Shown here: positions 1-9,263 of the stretch, piece by piece | Numbering within the stretch: the first letter of the stretch is position 1 | Layout of the letters: each line of letters begins with the position of its first letter | Source: Postechiella sp039985655 | Lineage (GTDB): Bacteria > Bacteroidota > Bacteroidia > Flavobacteriales > Flavobacteriaceae | Assembly (NCBI GenBank): GCA_039985655.1 | Contig: JBDWSF010000018.1 | Location: 496,001 to 560,000, forward strand | Length of the DNA stretch: 64,000 bases | Reading direction: 5' to 3' | Position numbers and translations under genes: made by a program | Notes under the pieces: generated by a model | The model's input: the letters and a program-made list of their open reading frames with translations, nothing else | Database searches by the model: none | Told to the model about the DNA's origin: nothing

Positions 1-1258
1 AGAAACTTCCATTCGTAATATTTACTGCCGTATAATCGCTACCATAGGTAATTGCTGCATAACCGTTTGTAACATTAGCATTAAAACAATCGACAAGGTT
101 CCCTGTAATAATCGAGGCCGTTACTACTGGAAATACAATATCTCCATAATTTGTATCTGTAGCAAATGGACCTATTGACATGTTATGTACTTCTACACCA
201 CATTGATCAAATGCTTTTAAAGTAAGTATTTCGTTAGCTGGAATTAATCCACAGATTTCTCCACTTGCGTCTGAAACCCCAACTCTAGGATAAGTAGCTC
301 CACTTCTCCATAATTCAACTCTTACATTAGACAGAGGGACATTTGCAGCGTCTACAACATTTAAACATAAAGCTACTGTAGGGAATTGTGCGTCACAATT
401 CCACCAAGAAAAATGTGATACTTCTGCGATGTATTTTGCACCAACCAAAGTGGCTTGACCACCTTCAATCCAATAACCATTAACCTCATCAAAATGCCAT
501 AATGGAATAGTTGATGGAGCAACTCCGCTTTGCGCAGGATCTACTGGTAATTCTATTTCGGCTACATGTCCATCAGCGATGTTTAATTCTTCACCCGAAG
601 CACCTCTTAATTCAACATTTAACATCCCATAAGATTCTAACACACGCTCATCGCCGTTATCATTTTGTGCTTGTAAGCTTCCTGGCATAATATCATCTAT
701 TGAAGGGTTTGAAGGATCTAAATGATACATAATAACATCTACATTACCTGAATACGCATTACCATTTTCATCTTTAAATGCGCCATCAAATTTAACAGTA
801 GTTCCATTTGGTAAATTCACTTCGCTATCTGCACCAGAAGCCACAGTCGCAACAATATTTTCTGGAACCAACATAAATCTTACGGTATTTGTACCTGCTG
901 TTGGCACGACACTTCTCATACCTTTTAAGTAACCCGTTTTTTCTGCAACAATAAAAGCTTGTCTTTCTTTTACATCTGCATTATTAATTATAAACATACC
1001 ATTTGCATCGGTTGATACCACATCTAATCCAATGGTAACAACTACATTTTCTATTGGTAAGTTTGTTTCGTCAACAATTCTCCCCATAAAATCGCGTTGA
1101 ATACTTAATCCTAAATCTAAAGAACCTTCGTCTATAGTATTTATAGGGTTAGAAGAATCATCATTATCATCACTCTTTGGATCACATGATGTCAATAATG
1201 AACCTAGTACTAGTATTAAGCTAAATAATAATCTTAAGCTTGTGTTTAATGTTTTCAT
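1..1258 (-). CDS. Surface lipoprotein with carboxypeptidase-like regulatory domain (C-terminus cut off)
   Basis: The reading frame is open from the ATG at 1256-1258 to the left edge, so about 419 residues are visible and the C-terminus is outside the window. The N-terminus is a lipoprotein signal: a short basic start (MKTLNTSLR), a leucine-rich core and a lipobox LLTSC, followed by an acidic D/S/N-rich stretch. After it comes a segment of the carboxypeptidase-regulatory type (GRIVDETNLPIENVVVTIG), a beta-sandwich fold common in Bacteroidota surface proteins, and later a similar segment (VALCLNVVDAANVPLSNVRV). The family suggests an outer-membrane or cell-surface lipoprotein; substrate or partner cannot be told. 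It is divergent from the gene starting at 1455. Confidence 0.8.
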   Translation of the reverse strand, partial: MKTLNTSLRLLFSLILVLGSLLTSCDPKSDDNDDSSNPINTIDEGSLDLGLSIQRDFMGRIVDETNLPIENVVVTIGLDVVSTDANGMFIINNADVKERQAFIVAEKTGYLKGMRSVVPTAGTNTVRFMLVPENIVATVASGADSEVNLPNGTTVKFDGAFKDENGNAYSGNVDVIMYHLDPSNPSIDDIMPGSLQAQNDNGDERVLESYGMLNVELRGASGEELNIADGHVAEIELPVDPAQSGVAPSTIPLWHFDEVNGYWIEGGQATLVGAKYIAEVSHFSWWNCDAQFPTVALCLNVVDAANVPLSNVRVELWRSGATYPRVGVSDASGEICGLIPANEILTLKAFDQCGVEVHNMSIGPFATDTNYGDIVFPVVTASIITGNLVDCFNANVTNGYAAITYGSDYTAVNITNGSF

Positions 1259-1454
1259 AATTTAAAGTTTTAACTATTAAAGTTTATTGTTTATAGTCCT
1301 ATATAAACTTGAGGCTATTTTTGTTACCCCTTTTTTTAATTTTATTTATCTGAGCTATAATTTAGAAGTTTTTTTGGTTGAGTAAATCAACATAATATTT
1401 GTACAATACTTAAAAACACATTAAGTTTACCTCAAGAATTAAAGCATCTAACTT

Positions 1455-1976
1455 ATGGACGGAAACAAAGTACTAGAACTTATATTTTATACATTACCTG
1501 CAATTATTACTGGACTAATTGCATATTACTTTTTCAAGGAACATACTAAGAATGAAGATGGTCGTAGACGGTATTTACTAAAGAAAGACATGCAAGTAAA
1601 CGCTATGCCTTTACGTTTACAAGCCTACGAACGCATGGCGCTTTTCTTAGAACGCATAACACCTTCTAAATTACTTGTAAGAATCACACCAACATCTTCA
1701 AATAAAGAAGATTACGAATCTTTACTTATACAAAGTGTTGAACAGGAATTTGAACATAATTTATCACAACAAATTTATGTCAGCGACAAATGTTGGAGCA
1801 TAATATCGACTGCAAAAAATGCTACAATTCAACTTATTAGAAAAGCGAGTTTATTAGAAAAAACAGATACGGCAAATAAACTTAGAGAAGTTGTTTTAAC
1901 AGAAATGATGGAGCGCAGAGCACCAAGCGATGCCGCCCTATCTTTTATAAAAGATGAAGTATCAAATATGTGGTAA
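1455..1976 (+). CDS. Conserved flavobacterial protein with N-terminal membrane anchor, function unknown
   Basis: The 173-residue product starts with one hydrophobic segment (about residues 9-26, ELIFYTLPAIITGLIAYYFF) followed by a basic, charged cytoplasmic part that is mostly helical (KNEDGRRRYLLKKD, then LRLQAYERMALFLERI). It looks like a single-pass inner-membrane protein. I recognise the type as a conserved hypothetical protein of Flavobacteriia but know no function. It ends exactly where the converging patatin gene ends: the stop codons at 1974-1976 and 1977-1979 abut, leaving no room for a separate terminator. Confidence 0.75.
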   Translation: MDGNKVLELIFYTLPAIITGLIAYYFFKEHTKNEDGRRRYLLKKDMQVNAMPLRLQAYERMALFLERITPSKLLVRITPTSSNKEDYESLLIQSVEQEFEHNLSQQIYVSDKCWSIISTAKNATIQLIRKASLLEKTDTANKLREVVLTEMMERRAPSDAALSFIKDEVSNMW

Positions 1977-2888
1977 TTAATCAATACGCAATTCGTTAGA
2001 TTCTGCTTCGTTAAACTTTTTCTCTGCGTAACTGTAACCCTGCTCCCACCAAGACAACATCAGTTTTTTATTAAAAATTAACGAGTTTTCGGTAAGCTTA
2101 GAAGGCGTATAATATAAATTCAATTTTACATTTTTATTTTTAGCACCTAACTTCCCTATTGTTATATCACTTCGCTCTACTTGATCTAACAAATGTCCAA
2201 ATAAATTTAGCATCAAAGAAAAAGGATTTTTACCAAGTACTTTGTTGTACTCCATATTTTCCGATTCTAAAATAACAGCATCAATCTCTGTAGCGCCCCT
2301 AAGAATAGCTTCTCGAATAGGTACAACGCAACCAAAAGCACCATCGGCATATTCAAAACCATCAACTTTTGCTAAAGACATAAACGGGATATAATTACAC
2401 GAAATCCAAACCCAATTGCAAAATTCCTCATAATTAAATTCTTTTATTGACTTATACTCTACTCTGTTTTTAGATAAATTGGAAACCGTAACAATAACAT
2501 CTTTTTTGCTATCACGAATACCATTAAATTCATCTTCTGTAAAATGCTTTTTTAAATAACGTTTTAACGCTCTACTTTCTCCAAAAGTTCTTCTACTTTT
2601 CACAAATTGAATAAGCGTATTAAAGTAATTTATAGTAACATATTCACGATTGTCCTTTTTACGCTGTACAAACGGATTGATACTAAATATATTACCCTGC
2701 TTTACATTCGTAAAAACGCCATGTAGCTTATCAATTTTCCCTAAAGCCAAATGCGGAACTAACAAACTTCCTGTAGACGTACCTAAATACATGTCGTAAT
2801 CTCGCTTTTTTTCTTGGATTAAATATTGAGCAACACCACCAGCATATGCTCCTTTACTACCTCCACCCGAAATTACTAATGCTTTCAT
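1977..2888 (-). CDS. Patatin-like phospholipase family protein
   Basis: 303 residues with the three patatin signatures in order: the glycine-rich oxyanion loop GGGSKG at residues 8-13, the nucleophile elbow GTSTG with Ser38, and the DGA motif with Asp182. Together these form the Ser-Asp catalytic dyad of patatin-type lipid acyl hydrolases. No signal peptide is visible, so the enzyme is probably cytoplasmic or peripheral to the inner membrane. Its substrate is likely a phospholipid or other acyl ester; the sequence does not decide which. The ORF starts at the only good ATG, directly before the conserved beta strand KALVISGGG. It is transcribed towards, and abuts, the membrane-anchored gene at 1455-1976. 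Confidence 0.9.
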   Translation of the reverse strand: MKALVISGGGSKGAYAGGVAQYLIQEKKRDYDMYLGTSTGSLLVPHLALGKIDKLHGVFTNVKQGNIFSINPFVQRKKDNREYVTINYFNTLIQFVKSRRTFGESRALKRYLKKHFTEDEFNGIRDSKKDVIVTVSNLSKNRVEYKSIKEFNYEEFCNWVWISCNYIPFMSLAKVDGFEYADGAFGCVVPIREAILRGATEIDAVILESENMEYNKVLGKNPFSLMLNLFGHLLDQVERSDITIGKLGAKNKNVKLNLYYTPSKLTENSLIFNKKLMLSWWEQGYSYAEKKFNEAESNELRID

Positions 2889-3141
2889 TTATTTAATTAT
2901 GTATCTGACACAAATATAGTTTTTTAGTCATTATCTATAAAACCTATTAGCCTTTAAATATGATAAAAGCCACTTACAAATAGATATCTAAAAAAGATTA
3001 CATGCTACTTATACGTTATATTTTGTATATGGACGAAAAAAACGACAAATAGCAGCATTTTCAGAGTGAGCTATAAATATTTAATTTACTTTTAATTCCT
3101 ACTTGACTCAAATATTATTTTTTTATCATATAACCCTTTTT

Positions 3142-6100
3142 ATGAAGAAAAATTCTTTAACTTTTTTTCTATTTTCTCTTATAGTTAGTATTTCTATTTT
3201 CGGAATAAATAATTTAGAAAAAAAAACGACTAATAATAGCGCGCTCATACCAATAATTGATTTCTCTTTTAATAATGATAACACCTGTTCTGGTACACCT
3301 ATAACTTTTACGCCTAGTGTAACTGGAGATGCTCCTTTTACTTATTTATGGGAATTTGGAGATGGATTAACATCTACGGAAGCAAACCCTATGCACGAAT
3401 ACATTTCATTAGGTTGTGTTATTCAAAGTTTTAATACGAAGCTTACGGTTACTGATGTTAATGGACTAAATAGTTCAATTACAAAATCGGTTTCTGTACA
3501 ACAAAAACCAAATTTAGAATTCACAAACCTTAATGCACCTGCTGGATCTAGCGCTTCTTTTGAAAAATGTGGTGATAATAACACCGATTTACAATACGCA
3601 ATTAATGTAGGCGATAATTCAACCTCATCAGCTTGTATTACATCTTACAATATTGACTGGGGTGATGGTAACTCTGAAACTGGGGTAACATTTCCAATAC
3701 CACACACATACAATCAATTAGGCGCATATAACATGACTATAACTGGTATTGGGGCTAGTGGATGTAATAACTCAATAACCTATGTTATAAAAAACTCTAA
3801 TAATCCAATTGGAGCACTTATAGCTCCAGGAAATACAACTAATTTATGTACCCCTGTCGATCCTATGGATTTTGCTATTGGGTCTTGGGCTTCAAATCCA
3901 TCAGACACTAGATATTTCATAAGCTATGGAGACGGAGCCACATCTAGCTACACACAAAGCCAATTAGAAAACTCATCCTATTACAACGCTACAAACCCTC
4001 CAGCATCTCTAGATTTTCCAATACCACATACCTATACTAGATTTAATTGCCCTGGAAGAAGTGAAGTTACATTAACTATAACAACGTCTTGTGGTAGCAC
4101 CACGCTTACCGCTGGAGACATTATAATTTTAGATAAACCAACAGTAAGTTTTAATGTTTCAAGTATTGTATGCGCAAATTCCTCTGTTAATTTTAGAAAC
4201 ACAACAATTGCAGGATATACTAACGATTGTAGCACTTTTAATGTTTATACTTGGGATTTTGGAGATGGAACCACACCTTCAAGACAAGTCAGCCCAAGTC
4301 ACAGCTATACAACACCAGGAACTTACACCATTACTTTAGACGCAGAAACCCCATGTGGAATTGGATCTACCTATAAACAAACTATTTGTGTAGAACCTAG
4401 GTTGATACCTGATTTTACATTTGGCAATGCCTGCGCCAATGATCTTTTTCAAATTACAAATACAACTGATGAGGGTGACCTTTGCGGATCACCTACTTAC
4501 ACTTGGGAAATGAGAGACTATTCTGAAGCTTATTGTGGCGAAGAACCAGAACGTTGGTCTTTTACTAATGGTACCAATCGAAATTCAAAAAACCCAGCTA
4601 TATCCTTTTCAACACCGGGTATTTATCGCCTAAGATTAACAGCTCACAATTCATGTGGTATAAGTAATCCTATAGATAAAATAATCCATGTAAAGAAAAA
4701 ACCAGTAATTAGTTTAGAACCTATTTCAGATTTTTGCAACTCTGCAACCATTTTTCCTGTTGGAGTCGTTGAAGAAACCTGTTCTCCTAGTTCGGAAATC
4801 TCATATTTATGGAGCTTCCCTGGAGGAACACCTTCTTCATCAACCTTGCTAAACCCTGGATCTATTGATTATACTACAAGTGGTAATTACACAGCTACCT
4901 TTAGTGTTACTAATAGCTGTGGTACAACTAGTATTCCAAGAAATTTCACGGTTGATCTCGTACTATCTCCTATTATATCAGATCTAACTAGAGCTATATG
5001 TAGCGGCAATTCTTTTCAAGTCAGACCAACGTCAAATAGTACAGATAATGTACCATCTAATACAACGTACACGTGGTCAAATCCTGTTATAAGTCCGTCA
5101 GGCTCTATAACGGGATCCTCTGGTCAATCATCGCCAAGAACAAGTATAAACCAAAGATTAGTTAACACAACCACTTTACCCGCTACAGCAACATATACTA
5201 TTTCACCTATAGCAGGCACATGTCCTGGGCCAGATTTTAAAATCACGGTAACCGTTAATCCAAATATAACTGTAACACGAAGTATAACGAATGGAACCTG
5301 TTTCGAATCTGATGATGGAGCTATAAACATAACGATATCTGGTGGTATACCATTTTCTACTGGAAACCCCTATACCATTTCTTGGACTGGTCCAAATGGC
5401 TACACAAGTACAAATGAAAATATTAAAGACTTAGAATCTGGTAATTATTTTTTAACAATTACCGACGATGGAAATTGTCCGTACAGTGGTAGTTTTTATG
5501 TATCAGAACCAGGGAAATTTCGATTTACAGGTAGTAAAAATGATATTTCATGTTTTGGTCTTGACGATGGTAGAATAAATTTAAATGTTAGTGGTGGCAC
5601 AACGCCTTATACATTCGTTTGGACAAAAGTTGGAGACCCAAGCTTTTCTTCATCTGTTGAAGATCCAAGAAATCTAGAACCTGGAGATTATAATGTCACT
5701 ATTACCGAAGTTAATAATTGTGATATCCTTACTAATCTTATCCCGTATACTATAATAGAACCACCACTACTTGAAGTGGATTTAGCAAGTCCTATAGATA
5801 TTATTCTTTGTTACGGCTCTTTTACTGGTAAAATAGAAGTCGCTGCAATTGGAGGACGACCTTTTGGTAGTTCTGATTACAGATGGTCTTGGACTGGCCC
5901 AAACGGATTTAGAAGTAGCTCACAGAACTTAAACAATATTGAAGCAGGTACTTACAACCTAACCATTACAGACAGTTCGGGTTGTACAGAAAATCTTGAA
6001 GCTATCGTTCCGCAAAACCCACAAATTGCATTAGATTACACGGTAAAACATCTAACATGCTATAATGATGATACAGGATCAATTACTGTAAATAACATTT

Positions 6101-7509
6101 CTGGAGGAATCCCGCCATATGAACCGTTAGTTTGGAGTAATTTAGGCGTTGGCATGATACAAGACAATTTATCGGCAAGAACATATACAATAACTGTTAC
6201 TGATGCATTAGGTTGCGTGCGTGTATTTCCTATTACTGTAGATAACGCCCCCATTTTTGAAATTAATCCAGAAGTAAAGCAGATTTCTTGTTTTGGAGCT
6301 AATGATGCCAGTATTAAATTAAATCTCGTAGGAGGAGAACAGCCTGTTACTATTGTTTGGAATGATGGCGCTAATGCAGGAGACGAAAGAAATAATATAG
6401 AAGAAGGCACTTATAGTGTCATCATAACTGATGCTAAAGGTTGTACGATCACCCCACCTCCAATTACTATTCGAGAACCACTTGAGTTAAAGTTAATCGG
6501 TTATTCAACGGATGCTTTAGATTGTGATGATGTAAACTCAGGTTCTATTGAATTGGAGATTACCGGAGGAACGCCTCCATTAGATATAGTCTGGAGTAAT
6601 GGTGCTATAATTGAAGATTTACCTAACATCCCTCCAGATAAATATACAGTAACCATAACAGATGCAAATGGTTGTATAGAAACAGAAACCTTTACCGTTA
6701 AACGTTTTGAAGCTCTTGAAGCTCCTTTTGAGATAATAACTAATGGTAATTGTGATACGCGAGAAGTAGATCAAACATTTATAGCAAAAGTTCAGGGAGG
6801 TGTTCCGCCTTACACCTTAGAATGGTCAAATATTAACTCGCCTTTTGTTACCATTAGCGGTGTAAACAATGAAATAATGAAAACCAATGAAAACGGTTTA
6901 GTTATTTTAACGGTTACTGATGGACTAGGTTGTGAAAAGAATTTCTCTCTTCAAGTTGTAAAACCTGTTTTGGACGATGCTCGATTTTCTACAAGCTCTT
7001 TTGGGAATACAACTTATGGTATTTACTCTATGAAAGACCCTATTCTTTTTACAAACGAAGCCTTAGGAAGTATAAAAAGTATTATGTGGGATTTTGGAGA
7101 TGGTAATTTCTCTGGAGAAGAAAGCCCTACTCACAGCTATACATCTCCAGGAACATATATTATAACTCAAACAGTAAATTACGAGTTAGATTGCGTCTAT
7201 ACCAAAACAATAACATTAATTGTAGAAAAAGGATACAGTTTAGTTATGCCTAATGCTTTTACTCCTAATAATGATGGTTATAACAATTTCTTTGCACCAG
7301 AATTTATAGGTCTTAGTCATATGAGGCTTGATATTTATAACACATGGGGGAATATCATTTATTCTGAAGTTGGTGATGATATTGAAGGTTGGAATGGAGA
7401 CATTAATAATGCATCAGCAGAAAATGGTAATTATTATTTTAGATTTTCTGCACAAACATTCTATGGAGACACGATTACTACTGAAGGGGCTCTTGTATTA
7501 ATTAAATAA
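3142..7509 (+). CDS. Giant T9SS type B surface protein with PKD and SprB repeats
   Basis: I start at the ATG at 3142 because it begins a proper signal peptide (MKKNSLTFFLFSLIVSISIF); the frame also has an upstream ATG at 3103 that would add 13 residues in front. The 1455-residue product has PKD domains marked by W-x-FGDG (EFGDG near residue 70, WDFGDG near 370 and again near 1315), then a series of SprB-type repeats with GG-x-PPY and TDA-x-GC motifs (about residues 720-1270). It ends with a T9SS type B / gliding-motility-associated C-terminal domain (AFTPNNDGYNN ... WGNIIYS ... GTYYF-like NGNYYFRF). It is therefore exported by the type IX system and likely acts as an adhesin. The PorP/SprF gene follows after 5 bases, the usual pairing for type B substrates. 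Confidence 0.92.
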   Translation: MKKNSLTFFLFSLIVSISIFGINNLEKKTTNNSALIPIIDFSFNNDNTCSGTPITFTPSVTGDAPFTYLWEFGDGLTSTEANPMHEYISLGCVIQSFNTKLTVTDVNGLNSSITKSVSVQQKPNLEFTNLNAPAGSSASFEKCGDNNTDLQYAINVGDNSTSSACITSYNIDWGDGNSETGVTFPIPHTYNQLGAYNMTITGIGASGCNNSITYVIKNSNNPIGALIAPGNTTNLCTPVDPMDFAIGSWASNPSDTRYFISYGDGATSSYTQSQLENSSYYNATNPPASLDFPIPHTYTRFNCPGRSEVTLTITTSCGSTTLTAGDIIILDKPTVSFNVSSIVCANSSVNFRNTTIAGYTNDCSTFNVYTWDFGDGTTPSRQVSPSHSYTTPGTYTITLDAETPCGIGSTYKQTICVEPRLIPDFTFGNACANDLFQITNTTDEGDLCGSPTYTWEMRDYSEAYCGEEPERWSFTNGTNRNSKNPAISFSTPGIYRLRLTAHNSCGISNPIDKIIHVKKKPVISLEPISDFCNSATIFPVGVVEETCSPSSEISYLWSFPGGTPSSSTLLNPGSIDYTTSGNYTATFSVTNSCGTTSIPRNFTVDLVLSPIISDLTRAICSGNSFQVRPTSNSTDNVPSNTTYTWSNPVISPSGSITGSSGQSSPRTSINQRLVNTTTLPATATYTISPIAGTCPGPDFKITVTVNPNITVTRSITNGTCFESDDGAINITISGGIPFSTGNPYTISWTGPNGYTSTNENIKDLESGNYFLTITDDGNCPYSGSFYVSEPGKFRFTGSKNDISCFGLDDGRINLNVSGGTTPYTFVWTKVGDPSFSSSVEDPRNLEPGDYNVTITEVNNCDILTNLIPYTIIEPPLLEVDLASPIDIILCYGSFTGKIEVAAIGGRPFGSSDYRWSWTGPNGFRSSSQNLNNIEAGTYNLTITDSSGCTENLEAIVPQNPQIALDYTVKHLTCYNDDTGSITVNNISGGIPPYEPLVWSNLGVGMIQDNLSARTYTITVTDALGCVRVFPITVDNAPIFEINPEVKQISCFGANDASIKLNLVGGEQPVTIVWNDGANAGDERNNIEEGTYSVIITDAKGCTITPPPITIREPLELKLIGYSTDALDCDDVNSGSIELEITGGTPPLDIVWSNGAIIEDLPNIPPDKYTVTITDANGCIETETFTVKRFEALEAPFEIITNGNCDTREVDQTFIAKVQGGVPPYTLEWSNINSPFVTISGVNNEIMKTNENGLVILTVTDGLGCEKNFSLQVVKPVLDDARFSTSSFGNTTYGIYSMKDPILFTNEALGSIKSIMWDFGDGNFSGEESPTHSYTSPGTYIITQTVNYELDCVYTKTITLIVEKGYSLVMPNAFTPNNDGYNNFFAPEFIGLSHMRLDIYNTWGNIIYSEVGDDIEGWNGDINNASAENGNYYFRFSAQTFYGDTITTEGALVLIK

Positions 7510-7514
7510 GAATA

Positions 7515-8510
7515 ATGAAAATCAGATTTTTAATACTATTTACCACAATTTGTTTATCTGCAAAATCAGAAGCGCAAGATCCTATTTTTACACAATACTT
7601 TTTAGTACCAGAAACCATAAACCCAGGGTTTTCAGGGTTCGAAGACGCTACGTATTTTGGTTTATTACACAGAACCCAATGGCCAAATTTAAACTTGCAA
7701 GTTGATACCGAATATGCTTTTTTTAATACTTGGGTAGAAAACATTGGTGGATTAGGATTTAGCATCCTAAACCAACATGAAAATATAACGAATTACAATC
7801 ATTTACAAGGAAACTTGAATTATGCTTACCATGTCAGACTTGCAAACGCATGGTATTTTAGACCCGCTATTGAAGTTGGATTCGGAACAAAATCATATAA
7901 TTTTAGAAATTTAGTTTTATCCGATCAAATTAATATTGGATCAGAAACTATCAATCCTATAACATCTGATGTTTTTGCATTAAACGCCAATAGAAATATC
8001 ACTTTTTTTGATTTCACTGCAGGCTTTATATTTGACAAAAAAAATACCAGAAACGATACTGATTTATGGATAGGTGCCACCGTAAAGCATTTAAACAGGC
8101 CTAATATTTCTTTTGCTGAAGGCGGACATGTTCCTTTGGAAATTTTATATTCTTTACATGCCAATTATAAGTTTCCATACTTAGATCGTAATGATATGAC
8201 GGTTTCGGCAAATTACATGCAACAAGGTGAATTTAATAGGCTTGACCTTGGAACAACTATTAAGCTTAATAAATTGCTATTAGGAGCCATGGCTGTAACA
8301 AACCCCGCTAAGAACTATAATAACAGTCATTTTTTAACATCTATAAATGCACTAGTAGGATTAGAGTACGAACAACTACGGTTTGGTTTCTCTTACGATA
8401 TAAGCACATCTAATATTGGTAGAACAGATGGCATTTATGAATTATCTATAACTTACTTGGCTGGTTGCTTGATTTGTAGAGATCCTACCCATTTAGAACG
8501 TCGTAAATAG
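7515..8510 (+). CDS. PorP/SprF family type IX secretion membrane protein
   Basis: 331 residues. A cleavable signal peptide (MKIRFLILFTTICLSAKSEA) is followed by the family hallmark QDPIFTQYFLVPETINPGFSG, and by amphipathic beta strands of an outer-membrane barrel (LHRTQWPNL, YHVRLANAWYFRPAIEVGF, GLEYEQLRFGFSYDIS). PorP/SprF proteins bind T9SS type B substrates and attach or translocate them at the outer membrane. The gene sits 5 bases after a type B adhesin, so it most likely serves that protein specifically. The two are almost certainly co-transcribed. No terminator hairpin is obvious in the following 200 bases. Confidence 0.93.
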   Translation: MKIRFLILFTTICLSAKSEAQDPIFTQYFLVPETINPGFSGFEDATYFGLLHRTQWPNLNLQVDTEYAFFNTWVENIGGLGFSILNQHENITNYNHLQGNLNYAYHVRLANAWYFRPAIEVGFGTKSYNFRNLVLSDQINIGSETINPITSDVFALNANRNITFFDFTAGFIFDKKNTRNDTDLWIGATVKHLNRPNISFAEGGHVPLEILYSLHANYKFPYLDRNDMTVSANYMQQGEFNRLDLGTTIKLNKLLLGAMAVTNPAKNYNNSHFLTSINALVGLEYEQLRFGFSYDISTSNIGRTDGIYELSITYLAGCLICRDPTHLERRK

Positions 8511-8713
8511 TCTCATGTATAATCGTTTATTACATATAAATTTTTGGTTAGTTATAAATGGAGCAATTTAAGACATCTAAAAGCTAAAGAAATTATTGTA
8601 TTGGCTTAAAAACATCAAAAAATCTAATTTAAACTTTATTTTAAATGAGTTTTGGGTCAAAAATATAATATTTGTTTAGCTAGCATGGTTTAATGACATT
8701 AATCTAGAATATA
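8511..8713. other. Intergenic stretch with a short inverted repeat
   Basis: No gene is seen. Near the right end there is a perfect 8-base inverted repeat, CTAGCATG at 8680-8687 and CATGCTAG at 8715-8722, which overlaps the last codons and stop of the truncated gene that follows. It has no T-run and I do not call it a terminator; it may mark a recombination or deletion point. Confidence 0.4.
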
Positions 8714-8935
8714 TCATGCTAGATCCACCCAAAATACTACACCTCCATCTCTAAAGTCTCCTATGGTTGGTTCTAAAGCTAGAATTCTAGTATTTAAAGC
8801 TGCTATTTGCTCTTGTAATAAATCTACATACGCCTTTCTTGCTGTATCTTGCACATCGCTAGGATCTGTTACATTCTGTGCAAAGGTGGTTGTAGTTAGT
8901 AATACTGCCGTTATTATTATATATAATTTTTTCAT
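8714..8935 (-). pseudogene. Truncated exported protein (5' remnant)
   Basis: The 73-residue frame starts with a clear signal peptide (MKKLYIIITAVLLTTTTFAQ), continues with a short coiled-coil-like helix (VDLLQEQIAALNTRILALE) and stops immediately after GDFRDGGVVFWVD. From experience with flavobacterial proteins, the segment IGDFRDGGVVFWVD is the beginning of a longer extracellular domain, so the gene appears cut short at its 3' end. The stop TGA lies inside an 8-base inverted repeat. The 3' fragment of another exported-protein gene lies just upstream, so both look like what is left of a partly deleted operon. It could also be a genuine small secreted protein. Confidence 0.6.
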
Positions 8936-8940
8936 AGTCT

Positions 8941-9030
8941 TTATTTCTTAATAATTTTAAATGTTTTTAGTTCTTGGTTGTTTTGGTTCACTTTAAGCAC
9001 ATAGGTGCCTGATGCCCAAGGCAAAAGCAT
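8941..9030 (-). pseudogene. 3' remnant of a gene ending in a T9SS type A sorting domain
   Basis: Read on the minus strand, this piece encodes ASGTYVLKVNQNNQELKTF followed by KIIKK and a stop. That is the last part of a Por secretion system (T9SS type A) C-terminal sorting domain, as in the surface proteins downstream. Upstream the frame is closed by a stop at once (at about 9031-9033), so no gene body remains. It ends 5 bases before the ATG of the truncated gene 8714-8935, the spacing of an operon. Confidence 0.6.
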
Positions 9031-9195
9031 TTAACTTTTTTTGAGTGATTGAAAACTAAAAGCAATTTTGAAAACCTGCCTTTTTATAGTTATTTGAATT
9101 TACAACTCTGTTTTTAAGAATCATTTCATGGTAAACGACACAAATAACATTTATTTTCGCTTAAAATTGATACTGATTTTTTAAATGCTTTTGCC
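9020..9195. repeat. 15-base inverted repeat around the gene remnant
   Basis: GGCAAAAGCATTTAA at 9020-9034 recurs as its exact reverse complement at 9181-9195. The 146 bases between carry no gene. The left arm overlaps the start of the 3' remnant, so this may be the scar of an inversion or deletion. The rest of 9031-9263 shows nothing else that I can support. Confidence 0.45.
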
Positions 9196-9263
9196 CTACC
9201 TGATACCAATAGTATAGTGTTTTTCATTATTTATTCATGAAAACAAAATATTAACTAAATACA

